Shown: positions 44,018-53,444 of the stretch, in pieces
Layout of the letters: every line of letters starts with the position of its first letter
Numbering within the stretch: the stretch's first letter is position 1
Assembly (NCBI GenBank): GCA_033344775.1
Contig: JAWPMT010000001.1
Span: 992,001-1,056,000 of the forward strand
DNA from: Cytophagales bacterium
Lineage (GTDB): Bacteria > Bacteroidota > Bacteroidia > Cytophagales > Cyclobacteriaceae
Length of the DNA: 64,000 bases
Reading direction: 5' to 3'
The notes under the pieces: model-generated
Told to the model about the DNA's origin: nothing
The model's database searches: none
The model's input: only the letters and a program-made list of their open reading frames with translations
Made by a program: the position numbers and the translations under genes

Positions 44018-45318
44018 TTGTTTTTGATCGTATAAATATTCAGTTCACTTGAAAGAGATTGATCACCCAGATAAACGGGTGTGGGAGTTGTTGCTAAGTC
44101 TTCTAAAGTCAGTAGCAGATAGTATTGTCCACCGAATGGTTCATCAATAATGAAGTTGACGATGTTGGTCGCGTCCATCACATAATAGTTGTCACGGCTG
44201 TATTCTTCGTCCTTTTCGCGAATCAACTGGAAAGATTGATTATTGGCTATATCGATCAGGTCTTCATTGACCAACCGAGCCACGAGGAGGTCGGGATAAG
44301 TCTCATGTGACTGCTCCAGCCACCTCACTTTTAGCTCAGCTTCAGGGACAATGAAATCCTCACCGTCCAACAACAGGTTTCTTATTTCGGTTAGATCGAT
44401 CTTCGTGGCATAACCAAGCCCTCCGATGATCATGGTACGGTCTTCCAGGGTATTGGAGGGAATTTCATCCTCTAATTCTTCTACCTGAAGCAATTCAGGA
44501 ATGTTCTCATGGCTGACGCTAGAGAAATATGGAGCAGAAGCCACAAAAAAGTTAAACTCCTGATTCGACAAAGTTGTGGTGGTAATATCCGTAGCATGTA
44601 GGGTAAGCCTCAAGCTATCCTGATTGATTCCAAAAATAAAGGGATTGTTCCTTAGAGATAACCTGAACCCCTTCAGAAATTCATCCGCAAGATCCTGATC
44701 CGAGAATACATCATCCTCGCTTTCCATTTGGGCAAATAATGCCCTTCCCAATCGATCAGAGACACGCATTTGCAAATCGCGGATACGATCCGTTGCCATA
44801 AAAAACGAAGCTTCTCCCAATATTACACCCTCTAAATCCGTTTTTCCATTGAGATCGGAATAGTTATAAAGGGTCTCATCATCCTCCAAATATTCCAATT
44901 CAAAAGGCAACTGCTCAAACAGGATCGTTTCGGAAGTGGTTTCATCCCCCATGTACAGCGTATAGCCATCCATAGGAATCGTCAATGTCAGGCTATCGTA
45001 ACGCAGGTTCCGCTCAAAATCCTCTACTTCAATGTATACATCCGCCTCAGAATCCGCTAGCGTGAATAAAAAGTAGGGTTCAATCGATACATCGCCATGA
45101 TCAGTACTTGCTTGTCCGCCCAACAGCAACCTACCTGACCGACTAGTGATCAACGAGTCAAACCGTACCGTAGAGAACCCTAGCTGAATCGAATTATTGA
45201 GTGCCAGCTCATAAGCGGCCCCTTCTACAAAGTCATCTCCGATGACCGATGACTCCCGGCACCCCATCGAAAGCACCAGCAGTATTGCCGGCATCCATAA
45301 GTTTAATTTCTTAATCAT
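44014..45318 (-). CDS. DUF4270 family lipoprotein
   Basis: Start chosen at ATG 45318, giving MIKKLNLWMPAILLVLSMGC with a lipobox; the upstream ATG (45345) adds nine residues. The 434 residues match DUF4270: RESSVIGDDF after the lipid Cys, LGGQASTDHGDVSIEPYFLF, YDSLTLTIPMDGYTLYMGD. The family is widespread in Bacteroidota and of unknown function. First gene of an overlapping DUF4270-Kelch-barrel operon that follows the LytTR response-regulator gene. Confidence 0.88.
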   Translation of the reverse strand: MIKKLNLWMPAILLVLSMGCRESSVIGDDFVEGAAYELALNNSIQLGFSTVRFDSLITSRSGRLLLGGQASTDHGDVSIEPYFLFTLADSEADVYIEVEDFERNLRYDSLTLTIPMDGYTLYMGDETTSETILFEQLPFELEYLEDDETLYNYSDLNGKTDLEGVILGEASFFMATDRIRDLQMRVSDRLGRALFAQMESEDDVFSDQDLADEFLKGFRLSLRNNPFIFGINQDSLRLTLHATDITTTTLSNQEFNFFVASAPYFSSVSHENIPELLQVEELEDEIPSNTLEDRTMIIGGLGYATKIDLTEIRNLLLDGEDFIVPEAELKVRWLEQSHETYPDLLVARLVNEDLIDIANNQSFQLIREKDEEYSRDNYYVMDATNIVNFIIDEPFGGQYYLLLTLEDLATTPTPVYLGDQSLSSELNIYTIKNK

Positions 45319-45453
45319 TTCAATATTTAAGACGATGTTTCGCATCGATACTTTTAATTGGTATGGCCCAAAAGGCCAAACTTGCCTGTGGAACGGACAG
45401 TCATGCGACTGAAATGATCCATCAAAATAATTACCTCACTGGCCAAAGGGCCA

Positions 45454-46209
45454 TTAGTTTACCTCAAGCCAACTCAAAAAATGAGGAGCATTTGCCTTGC
45501 TCACCACAATATCCATTTGAATGTCGTAAACTGGCGTAATCAACAACTTGCGGGCAAAATAGCTATCGATATGACTAATGGCATCCCGATGGATAAGCAC
45601 CTGTCGATTGGCCCGGTAAAATCCATTTGCTAATAGTTCCTCCATCTTATCGAGAGGTTTGTTGATCACAAATTGCTTTCCTTGATTAGTCATCAGATAG
45701 GTAATCCCTTCTTTAAGGTAAACCAATCGGATGTCAGCGTATTTAATCGCAAAGATTTTTTGCGCCTGATGTACAATGATCGACCTGCTTCTCTGATCAT
45801 TTCTCTCAGTGGTCATCAAATCTTTATACAAATTGTGGTTTACCAATTGTTGGCTTGTTCTTTTCTGATATTTGAGGATGGTTTCCCGTACCTCCTCTCC
45901 TTCCAATGGTTTCAATAAGTAATCCACGCCATTGGATTTAAAAGCCTCCAGGGCATAGCTATCAAAGGCCGTACAAAAAATCACAGGAGTGGTCATTTCA
46001 ACCTGAGAGAATATCTCAAAGCTCAACCCATCTGACAATTGAACATCTGAAAAAAACAGGTCTGGCAATCCATATCTGGTCAGGTGATTCAGGGTTTCCT
46101 TGACAGACCTGAACTTTCCCTGGATCTGAATACGGTTGTCTACCTTCCTCACTTCCGAGGCTAACTCCTCGGCCATTAATGGCTCGTCTTCAATGATGAT
46201 CACGTTCAT
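45454..46209 (-). CDS. LytTR-family response regulator
   Basis: A 251-residue regulator with an N-terminal receiver (1-120: VIIIEDEP acidic pocket, phosphoacceptor Asp in LFFSDVQL, FCTAFDSYALEAFKSNGVDY, KPLE Lys) and a C-terminal LytTR DNA-binding domain (about 145-250, IRLVYLKEGITYLMT, FYRANRQVLIHRDAI). It overlaps the kinase gene by four bases. Nearest downstream genes on the strand are the DUF4270 cluster, its likely target. Confidence 0.93.
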   Translation of the reverse strand: MNVIIIEDEPLMAEELASEVRKVDNRIQIQGKFRSVKETLNHLTRYGLPDLFFSDVQLSDGLSFEIFSQVEMTTPVIFCTAFDSYALEAFKSNGVDYLLKPLEGEEVRETILKYQKRTSQQLVNHNLYKDLMTTERNDQRSRSIIVHQAQKIFAIKYADIRLVYLKEGITYLMTNQGKQFVINKPLDKMEELLANGFYRANRQVLIHRDAISHIDSYFARKLLITPVYDIQMDIVVSKANAPHFLSWLEVN

Positions 46210-47249
46210 GGATGTATGACTTTAAGTTTGACATTGAATGCTTGTTGGTGTTGATCAATGGAAATATCCTGTCCACTCAGTATCCTGAATCGCTCCGATA
46301 AATTGACCAGACCAATTCCGGTAGAGGATGATTTACGATGGAAGGGAATCAAATTGTTGACAAAATGGATCTCCTCTCCCTTCTCCATAATATTGATGTG
46401 CAAGGGATGGTTTTGATCCAAAGCATTGTGTTTCAAGGCATTTTCAGCAAGTGCCTGAAAAGTGAATGCAGGTAAAAAACCTCGATTGATGGTCATTGGA
46501 GACAGGTTGATTTCATAAGTAATCGCATCAGGAAATCGGACCCGCTGCAATTCCATAAAGTCCTTGAATATCGAGAGTTCTTGTTGGATACACATTTTGT
46601 CTTCTAATCCCTGTGTCAGAGAAGCACGCAAAAACCGGGAAAGCCTTACGGTATATGTACTTGCTTCTACTTGACGTGACTTGATCAGCAATTTGAGCGT
46701 ATTCAAGGCATTGAATAAAAAGTGCGGATGAATCTGCTGCTTGAGTTGTTCGTGTCTTGCTTTCAAGTTTGCGGCGACCAGGCCTGTTTTTTCGAGCTCG
46801 AGAGCGGCGCGTTTGCCCTGACTCTGGATCAGATCGATCATGATCAGAATAAAAACCGTATTGGCTACCATGCCCACAAAAGGATAGTATCTGAAATTTT
46901 CTAATTGTGCCGGAACTGGACGTAGCCATGCACTGAGAGAAGTCAAAGCGAATACTAGTATCACCGTAAACAATAAGGCTAAAACATAGCGCATACTTGA
47001 TGTCAGGTTTCTTTTGGTCGATTCTCGTGCCAACCAGATATTGAAGTACCACAAGATGAGGGCATTGAAGGTAATCAAGCCAATTGGGATCAATATCTTA
47101 ATGGAATGTTCGATTTCCCGAAAAGGTATTGACTCATACTCCAATACCCCCGAACTCATAAAAATCGAGATCGGTGCCACATTATAGATCGCTAATAAGG
47201 GAGACGTGATCCAGGCCATCCTGATTAATTTTTGCTTGTCTTTCTGCAT
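46206..47249 (-). CDS. LytS/YehU-type sensor histidine kinase
   Basis: A 347-residue kinase with four predicted membrane helices (about 10-150) and a His_kinase domain with QIHPHFLFNALNTL, where the phosphorylated His lies, followed by a HATPase_c domain (ALAENALKHNA N-box; GIGLVNLSERF G-box). No periplasmic sensor domain is visible, so the membrane helices probably sense. Partner of the LytTR regulator that overlaps its 3' end. Confidence 0.93.
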   Translation of the reverse strand: MQKDKQKLIRMAWITSPLLAIYNVAPISIFMSSGVLEYESIPFREIEHSIKILIPIGLITFNALILWYFNIWLARESTKRNLTSSMRYVLALLFTVILVFALTSLSAWLRPVPAQLENFRYYPFVGMVANTVFILIMIDLIQSQGKRAALELEKTGLVAANLKARHEQLKQQIHPHFLFNALNTLKLLIKSRQVEASTYTVRLSRFLRASLTQGLEDKMCIQQELSIFKDFMELQRVRFPDAITYEINLSPMTINRGFLPAFTFQALAENALKHNALDQNHPLHINIMEKGEEIHFVNNLIPFHRKSSSTGIGLVNLSERFRILSGQDISIDQHQQAFNVKLKVIHP

Positions 47250-47488
47250 GTTGAAGTATCAGCAATTCAAAATTGAAAGACCCTGAATGCAATTAGGCAG
47301 TCTTAAGAGATTTTAACCTTGGTTATAACATTTTTTAGGAAAAACAGGACCGATTGAGCGGAAATCGAACCCAATGAATCCTTTTGGTCCTCTACGATTG
47401 AGAGTAACTGATGATGAGTAATTACGAACCTGTGGATGGAATTCTGATTCCCATATTTTAACTTTATCTAAGCTTCAATGGTCAAGTC

Positions 47489-48169
47489 ATGAAGAGGTTT
47501 ACACGTGAACTCTTATTCTTGATAGTCATTAGTTTATTGCTGCAATGGCTGGTACCGACCTATATCTATCCGTTGATCGGTTTACCGTCGAATGGACCTG
47601 TTCCCATTCGTACCATCGTCCTTGTCGTAGTTATCTCTACTTACCTAAAACACTCAGGTGAAAAATGGTCCCAATTTGGTCTTTCCTGGCCATTTAAATG
47701 GTGGTGGTTGATTGTGGCGGTTGTTGGTTTATTCGCCTGCAAATTATTCATTATTCAACCCACTCAGGATTTGATACGATCAGGACTTGACTTACCTCGA
47801 AGTGATCATCGCTTTTTTGCGCACATTGAGGGGAATAGTCTGGCACTAACTATCTGGTTGTTGATCGCCTGGTTATCTGGTGGATTTGGAGAGGAAATGA
47901 TCTTTCGGGGATATTTGATCGGTCGCATTTCACCCTTATTTCATAACGAGACCGTCGGATTTGCTATAGCCATCACGTTTCAGGCGGTCATCTTTGGTTT
48001 AGGACATGCGTATGCTGGATGGGGTACGGCATTGATGTCGATGACGAATGCCTTCCTTCTAGGACTCTTCCTGATTTTGGTAAAGAGAAGCATCTGGCCA
48101 TTGATCATCGTTCATGGAATATGGGATACTTTAGGTGTATTGAATTTCTATCTGGAAGGCACACAATGA
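47489..48169 (+). CDS. CPBP-family intramembrane metalloprotease (CAAX/Abi)
   Basis: A 226-residue protein with about six membrane helices and the family's motifs: GEEMIFRGYLIGR (EExxxR), GLGHAYAGWGT (second His) and VHGIWDTLG (third His). CAAX prenyl protease-like proteins act in peptide modification or self-immunity to bacteriocins; the substrate here is unknown. It is divergent from the LytS kinase gene and not linked to the GG-peptides 12 kb away. Confidence 0.9.
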   Translation: MKRFTRELLFLIVISLLLQWLVPTYIYPLIGLPSNGPVPIRTIVLVVVISTYLKHSGEKWSQFGLSWPFKWWWLIVAVVGLFACKLFIIQPTQDLIRSGLDLPRSDHRFFAHIEGNSLALTIWLLIAWLSGGFGEEMIFRGYLIGRISPLFHNETVGFAIAITFQAVIFGLGHAYAGWGTALMSMTNAFLLGLFLILVKRSIWPLIIVHGIWDTLGVLNFYLEGTQ

Positions 48170-48324
48170 CCAGAATAAAACTTAGAACAGATCAGCTGCT
48201 AAGATTAATCCTAGCCTGTCAGTTTGAATCTTGCATCCCATCTTATTTCGTAGATCTTTTGACTACAGCCGCGCAACCCTTTCACGATAACAAACATCTT
48301 TTCTAAAAAGGTCAAAAACTCATC

Positions 48325-48765
48325 ATGAACACTACCCTAAACCACTCCACTGGCCAGGTGCCAAATTGGAGACAACACTTATTGCGAGTCGTTTTTGTAC
48401 TCAACTTTATAGGACTGGCATTTGATAACTGGTCTACCGTATTGTATCCCGGAGAACAGCTCGATCCCTGGTCTGGAGTGGCCATCAGCTTCTACGCCGC
48501 CTTTTCGTTGTTGTGTCTACTTGGCATCCGCTTTCCGCTAAAATTCCTGCCCTTATTAATGATCCAATTGATCTATAAATCTGCCTGGATGGTGAGCACT
48601 TACTTACCTGCTTATCAGCTGAATCAAATGGATGAAAGCCTAAGTTCCTGGTTTTGGGTAATGGTGCCGGGTATCATCATCGATTTACTGGTGATTCCAT
48701 GGGGCTTTGTCTACAGAGAATATCTGAAATACTTTTTTCGGAAAGAGGCACAGTCCTTCGGTTAG
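48325..48765 (+). CDS. Small four-helix membrane protein, unknown
   Basis: A 146-residue protein with about four membrane helices (LLRVVFVLNFIGLAF, VAISFYAAFSLLCLLGI, FLPLLMIQLIYKSAWM, MVPGIIIDLLVIPWGF). It resembles DoxX-like or small integral proteins of Bacteroidota only in layout. No functional motif can be seen. The 155 bases separating it from the CPBP gene hold no other convincing gene. Confidence 0.7.
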   Translation: MNTTLNHSTGQVPNWRQHLLRVVFVLNFIGLAFDNWSTVLYPGEQLDPWSGVAISFYAAFSLLCLLGIRFPLKFLPLLMIQLIYKSAWMVSTYLPAYQLNQMDESLSSWFWVMVPGIIIDLLVIPWGFVYREYLKYFFRKEAQSFG

Positions 48766-48787
48766 AGGAACGCTAATCCTCGTTTCC

Positions 48788-48965
48788 CAATGTTCTTAAG
48801 TTAAGGGAAATAGAACGTCATTGCGATGGCACCGCAGCGGCGGACCGTCGGCAACCGGCTTGCGAAGCAATCTCAATCATGGTTTCGAAGTAGAATTCTA
48901 GATTAGACTGCCGCTTCGGTCCGATTCATTTCATCGCTGTGACGAATCTTAACTTAAGAACATTG
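48788..48965. repeat. Dispersed palindromic element, copy 3
   Basis: Perfect 18-base inverted ends CAATGTTCTTAAGTTAAG (48788-48805) and CTTAACTTAAGAACATTG (48948-48965). Inside are CGTCATTGCGA and, inverted, TCGCTGTGACG, as in copy 1, and between them GCAATCT and GATTAGACTGC blocks shared with copy 1. It fills most of the gap between two convergent genes. Confidence 0.8.
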
Positions 48966-49096
48966 TCTTCGTTTCCGAACGAGGATTCTCAAATCAACAT
49001 GTTTTGAACGTGTACTACATCCGAAACCAGGGCTTCATCAGGATAAACCTTATAGGTTTACTCCTATTGCATCAATAAAATCCTATAAGGTTTGCA

Positions 49097-50287
49097 TCAC
49101 CTTAACAAATACCGATATTTTTCCGGACCTTCAATCCAGCGACCCCCGCTTGCCCATCCACCTTGTTGCGAAAAGTAGCGCTCCGCTCCTTCCTGATCTT
49201 CCAAGCGCCACTCGATCTCGATGGCTTTGTCATCAGCATAATCCATCATACCACGGCGCTCATCCACCAGACCAATAAAGCCCGAAGGTGAAGTCTGGAA
49301 GATCTTGGTCCAACCCTGATCAGCTACCATCACATAGCCCAACGTCTCTTCATAGAAACTTTGCATTTTCAAAAGGTCATTGTGATAAGTCCAGGTAATG
49401 GAGCCAAAGAAATTCAGATCGTCTACAGCCGTATTTACCCGAGGCGCATTTTCCAATACCGCCATGAAAAGTTCATTCTCTGGATGTTGTTTGAACTGTT
49501 CAAATTCCAGTAAATACCCTCCCGGGTCAATGGCTACAAAACCATCGTGAGGCCCACCTACCCTTGGTTTATAGGTGTATTTGATTGGTACACCCAAGCC
49601 TTGAACATAAGTATACCATTGTGGCAACTGATTAGTCAGGAGTGCAATCGCAGTAGATTGGGGTTGTCCCATAGGGTGATCCTGATCGTGGGCATGTAGC
49701 ACAATACTGGCGTCTGCACCGATGGCAAACTGTGTCTCCGTAATGGCTTTCAAGCCCAACACTTCCTTGTAAAAGGCTACCGCCTCTTCCAAATCCTCAT
49801 AATACAAATGCGTCACCTGTTCTTTCACATCAAAACTTGTCAATGTCTTGAATGTTGTGTTTTTCATCAATAGTTCATTGATGCCTTGAGGAGAATAACC
49901 TAATAACCTTCCCATCCTCCTGGCAGCGACTTCCGGCGTTATTTCATCAAGGTCTTCTTTTAATTGCTGATATTGGATCAATCTGGCTCCTCGAGATATC
50001 ACCACTACTTCTTTGTCCAATGTAACAGTTGCCGGGAATAGAGACGTCACCGCAAATGAGGTTTCCCGATACAGCTCGACTCCAAAATCCTTTGCTCGTT
50101 GCTGAAAAGCATTCCAGTATTGATCTACCTCTTCGGTGGTCATTGGTGGATTGAGGGCGATGGGTTTAGCATCATTGGCCACTTGTTCACAGTATGCATC
50201 GAATGCTGACATGATCGCCTGATCATTTTGATCGGAACAACCCATGAAAATAAGCATTGATAACAGTGTTAGAAAGAAGTATCTCAT
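49097..50287 (-). CDS. VOC (glyoxalase/bleomycin resistance) superfamily lipoprotein
   Basis: A 396-residue lipoprotein (lipobox IFMGC) with a VOC module in the middle (about 155-265: HLYYEDLEEAVAFYKEVLGL, DPGGYLLEFEQF) and a second at the C-terminus (about 295-390, LKMQSFYEETLGYVMV). The N-terminal 150 residues are unfamiliar. VOC domains bind metals or small ligands; no enzymatic role is evident. It is divergent from the porin-like gene. Confidence 0.82.
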   Translation of the reverse strand: MRYFFLTLLSMLIFMGCSDQNDQAIMSAFDAYCEQVANDAKPIALNPPMTTEEVDQYWNAFQQRAKDFGVELYRETSFAVTSLFPATVTLDKEVVVISRGARLIQYQQLKEDLDEITPEVAARRMGRLLGYSPQGINELLMKNTTFKTLTSFDVKEQVTHLYYEDLEEAVAFYKEVLGLKAITETQFAIGADASIVLHAHDQDHPMGQPQSTAIALLTNQLPQWYTYVQGLGVPIKYTYKPRVGGPHDGFVAIDPGGYLLEFEQFKQHPENELFMAVLENAPRVNTAVDDLNFFGSITWTYHNDLLKMQSFYEETLGYVMVADQGWTKIFQTSPSGFIGLVDERRGMMDYADDKAIEIEWRLEDQEGAERYFSQQGGWASGGRWIEGPEKYRYLLR

Positions 50288-50382
50288 GGAAGTAAAGATA
50301 AAAGACTTCAGTTCTCAACAAATGATCAATGGAGTTCATCATAAAATTGATGACTTGGAACAATTATTGCTATCAGTCTTTC

Positions 50383-51036
50383 ATGCGATCTATCCTACTA
50401 ACCGTTTTTGTTTTAATTACTCAATTAGCTTTCGCTCAAAAAGATTTAATCGGCATTCGCGGAGGCCTGAATTGGACAGATGTGATCAATGATTCACCTT
50501 TCGAAAATAGCGATCCGTCCACCGGATTTATCGGGGGCATTAGCTACGAAAGACAATTAGAAAGTGGGGTCTACTGGGGTGCGGATTTCCTTTATGCCCA
50601 AAGAGGATTTGAGGACGACCTGTTTCCCGGGGCTTTTGATCCATGTATTGGTTGTCTGAGGGTGGCAGCTCCTGTAAACAATCAATTCAATTACGATTAT
50701 GTGTCCGTTCCTATTCAGATCGGTTACACCTTTGGAAATGAGTTGAAGTTTTTTGCTGATGTAGCACTGGTTCCGTCCTGGCTGGTTCAATCCGATATAG
50801 AAGCCGGCGATTTTTTTAGTCAGGAAATCGAGGGTGTGGATTCATTCGACCTTGGTTCACAAATTGAACTTGGAACATCTTATGAGATTTCAGAAAATTG
50901 GCACTTGTTTGGCGCACTGGGATATTTCCATGGCCTGACCTCTATCACGAATGATCGCTACTTCCGAGATAATAAGATCATTCATCGAAGTATTGGTCTC
51001 TCTTTTGGTGTGAAATATGAGCTGAACAGAGGGTAA
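50383..51036 (+). CDS. Porin-family outer-membrane beta-barrel protein
   Basis: Start chosen at ATG 50383, giving the signal MRSILLTVFVLITQLAFAQ; an upstream ATG (50329) would add 18 residues. The 217 mature-plus-signal residues contain GIRGGLNWTDV, GGISYERQLESGVYWGADFL and eight alternating strands, ending in LSFGVKYEL. It is an OmpW/Outer-membrane-protein-beta-barrel-2 type porin of unknown substrate. A CIGC pair near residue 98 may form a loop disulfide. Confidence 0.88.
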   Translation: MRSILLTVFVLITQLAFAQKDLIGIRGGLNWTDVINDSPFENSDPSTGFIGGISYERQLESGVYWGADFLYAQRGFEDDLFPGAFDPCIGCLRVAAPVNNQFNYDYVSVPIQIGYTFGNELKFFADVALVPSWLVQSDIEAGDFFSQEIEGVDSFDLGSQIELGTSYEISENWHLFGALGYFHGLTSITNDRYFRDNKIIHRSIGLSFGVKYELNRG

Positions 51037-51105
51037 CCTTTACTGGAATCCTTTCTGGTAAAGCTTAACTTGGCGGCGATATTAGCTAGAAACTAACCAT
51101 CCAAC

Positions 51106-51522
51106 ATGTATCGCAGTAACCTCACCCCTGACTATTTTAACCTTCGAAGTTCAGGTCACTTCCCGGGAATGATGGGCATCCATATTTCCAATATTTCCAA
51201 TGGTAGTATGTCTGGAGAAATGGAGATTAAGGCAGATTTCTTTGCTCCAAATGGCTTTTTACATGCCGGGAGCATCGTGACGTTCGCCGATACATTAGCA
51301 GGCTATGCGACGATCGCTCACTTACCTGAAAATGGCAAGTCCTTTACAACCATTGAGCTAAAAAGCAACTTTACCGGAGCTGCCAGGAAAGGCAAACTAT
51401 TGGGTGAATGTATGGCTGAACATGTGGGCAGAACCACTCAAATATGGCGGGTAGAAGTCAGTGAATCGGAATCCAATAAACGGGTAGCGATTTTCTCCTG
51501 TACGCAGTTGATTTTGTACTAG
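51106..51522 (+). CDS. PaaI-type hotdog thioesterase
   Basis: The 138 residues show a hotdog fold with APNGFLHAGSIVTFADTLAG, the HGG/HAG-type motif of PaaI/YdiI thioesterases, and FTTIELKSNFTGAARKG. It probably hydrolyses an acyl-CoA; the substrate is unknown. Isolated gene on the plus strand, 69 bases after the porin gene. Confidence 0.88.
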   Translation: MYRSNLTPDYFNLRSSGHFPGMMGIHISNISNGSMSGEMEIKADFFAPNGFLHAGSIVTFADTLAGYATIAHLPENGKSFTTIELKSNFTGAARKGKLLGECMAEHVGRTTQIWRVEVSESESNKRVAIFSCTQLILY

Positions 51523-51657
51523 AAATATGCAACAACCTTCGTGAAATGAGCGCGGCAAACCAAAAAAACCGTGCTGTTCAACTGAACAAAACTGCAAATC
51601 ATCTAATTGATAATAGAAAGGTTGTTGGATTTACTGGATAATGCTTAGGTTCATTGT

Positions 51658-52524
51658 ATGGAGGGCGAGAAAGACCTGTTCGAACGAAATCTGATCAAGA
51701 CCGTCACATTGATTGGCCTGGTAAGATTCATGATAGCACTTTATGTAAATGAACCTAGCGTAGACGGATATCCTGATTTATTTCTCGATATTGGAGCTTG
51801 TCTGATCTTCGCTACTGGTTTCGTTCTTGTCCTCAAAAATGTTGCCTATCAATGGCTGATCGCTTTTTTTTATGGTCCGCTGATCGCCATGCTGTTAATT
51901 AGCTTCTACGTACACAATGGGCTTCATAGTTCTGCAGAAGTAAATTCATTTGCACTCGTCATTATTTTTTGCCTGACCTCCCGGAGGTGGTGGCCATTGA
52001 TACTAACCTCAACTTTCCTACTGGGCATCTTTTTCGTGCTTTATCTGGTGGAAGCCGATAATCTCAATGGCTCAGATCATTCGGAATACTACACCTCCAC
52101 CTTTTCTTTGCTTGTAATTTCTCTCGCGATCGTATGGATTACCTACCATGCGAAGAAGACCTTTAGCTACAGTCATCAGGAGCTACGTTCCACTCATTCG
52201 GAGTTGTCAAATAGATCGGAAACACTCCAATCTCAAAATGAACTCCTCAATCAACAGCATCAGCGCCTTACCCGACTCAAAGAAGAATTGGAAGAAAAGG
52301 TATTGGATCGTACGGACGCATTGAAAGCACAACAATCAACGATTCAAGCTTACATGCAATTGACCTTAAATGAGTTAATGGAACCGTATGAAAAGACCGC
52401 TAATAAAATCCGCGCTCTTGAATCAGAGCAGCAGGATGAATTAGACCAACTGATCATTGCTTCAGGCAAACAATTAAAACTCGAAATCGACAAAATCAGA
52501 GAACGACTCATATCAAATGAATAA
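51658..52524 (+). CDS. Membrane sensor protein with degenerate DHp-like tail (paralogue 1)
   Basis: A 288-residue protein: about six membrane helices (residues 10-170), then a coiled coil (about 175-235, LRSTHSELSNRSETLQSQN) leading into a DHp-like helix pair. At the H-box position it reads TLNELMEPYEKTANKI: the phosphorylatable His is replaced by Asn. No HATPase_c domain follows. It overlaps the next gene by eight bases, and the two share the same plan, so they probably form a complex. Confidence 0.72.
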   Translation: MEGEKDLFERNLIKTVTLIGLVRFMIALYVNEPSVDGYPDLFLDIGACLIFATGFVLVLKNVAYQWLIAFFYGPLIAMLLISFYVHNGLHSSAEVNSFALVIIFCLTSRRWWPLILTSTFLLGIFFVLYLVEADNLNGSDHSEYYTSTFSLLVISLAIVWITYHAKKTFSYSHQELRSTHSELSNRSETLQSQNELLNQQHQRLTRLKEELEEKVLDRTDALKAQQSTIQAYMQLTLNELMEPYEKTANKIRALESEQQDELDQLIIASGKQLKLEIDKIRERLISNE

Positions 52525-53362
52525 ATCGTGGAACATACCAAGTCTCGAACAACGGATCTTTGTCATCATTCTCATCGCGACCATTCTTTACCTGATTACC
52601 AATCTTATTTTTGAGGTTTTCTCAGCCGGTGTAGATTCTTTTTTGTTCAAAGTATATGTCCTGGTACTGATCATCTGTATTATCCTGCTTTTTCCAGTAT
52701 TCAATCAAAATATCAAAACCTATCAAATTAATTTTTTTGCCCTATTCCTCATTTCCATATTCACGTATTATGCCCCAAACTCCGCAGGGCCTACCGGTGG
52801 CACTGGTTATACTTTGCAGAACCTGATCGTCATATTGATCCTCATGACCAATGGGCGGATGCTAACCTTCATGACCTTATGTTTAGCAGGATTGGTATTG
52901 GTTCTTTTCACCGACGTGATCACTTACAGTGGAAAACTCAATTATCTGCAACTGGTCATTGACTATGGTGTCAATTTGTTGTTTTTAGGCGTATTCATGG
53001 TGATTTTCAAACGCATGTTTGACCAGGAAAGAGAAAAACTAGAGCACAATAACAACAAAATAGCCAGTATCAATACCCAACTCGCTGAAAAAGCCAGAGA
53101 TCTTAAAAAAACCAACGAAGACATCCAGCAGATCAGAGATAATCTCCAACAAAAGGTATTGGAACGGACCAAAGAGTTAGAAGAAGAAAATCAAAAACTG
53201 ATTGAATACTCATTCATCAATGCTCATTTGATCCGTGCACCATTGACCAATATTGCCGGAGCGACACAATTGAAGGAGGATGATCCAAAATTCAGAGAAA
53301 TTCAAAGAGGCATTCAGGAAATGGATATGGTGCTCAAGAAAATAGCTCAGGTGCTTAAGTAA
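52517..53362 (+). CDS. Membrane sensor protein with intact H-box but no kinase domain (paralogue 2)
   Basis: A 281-residue protein of about six membrane helices, a coiled coil (about 170-230) and a DHp-like pair with FINAHLIRAPLTNIAGATQL, an intact H-box (His about residue 236). As in the preceding gene there is no HATPase_c domain; the chain ends 45 residues later. The ATG lies in the last codons of the preceding gene. Its phosphodonor, if any, must be encoded elsewhere. Confidence 0.75.
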   Translation: MNKSWNIPSLEQRIFVIILIATILYLITNLIFEVFSAGVDSFLFKVYVLVLIICIILLFPVFNQNIKTYQINFFALFLISIFTYYAPNSAGPTGGTGYTLQNLIVILILMTNGRMLTFMTLCLAGLVLVLFTDVITYSGKLNYLQLVIDYGVNLLFLGVFMVIFKRMFDQEREKLEHNNNKIASINTQLAEKARDLKKTNEDIQQIRDNLQQKVLERTKELEEENQKLIEYSFINAHLIRAPLTNIAGATQLKEDDPKFREIQRGIQEMDMVLKKIAQVLK

Positions 53363-53444
53363 AATCCTCTGACGTCTTGAAAAGAGAAAAAAGCGCAAGC
53401 TGCTAAGTCACCTGTTCGTCGGTAGACTTTTAAACGTTGATTAA

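Noticed and set aside
46528-47052. 174-codon minus-strand ORF inside the LytS kinase gene
   Set aside because: Same strand, other frame; low-complexity Arg/Ser composition. The kinase frame has the full domain set.
48019-48306. 95-codon ORF overlapping the end of the CPBP gene
   Set aside because: Shifted frame of the protease gene and continuation into spacer; no coding features.
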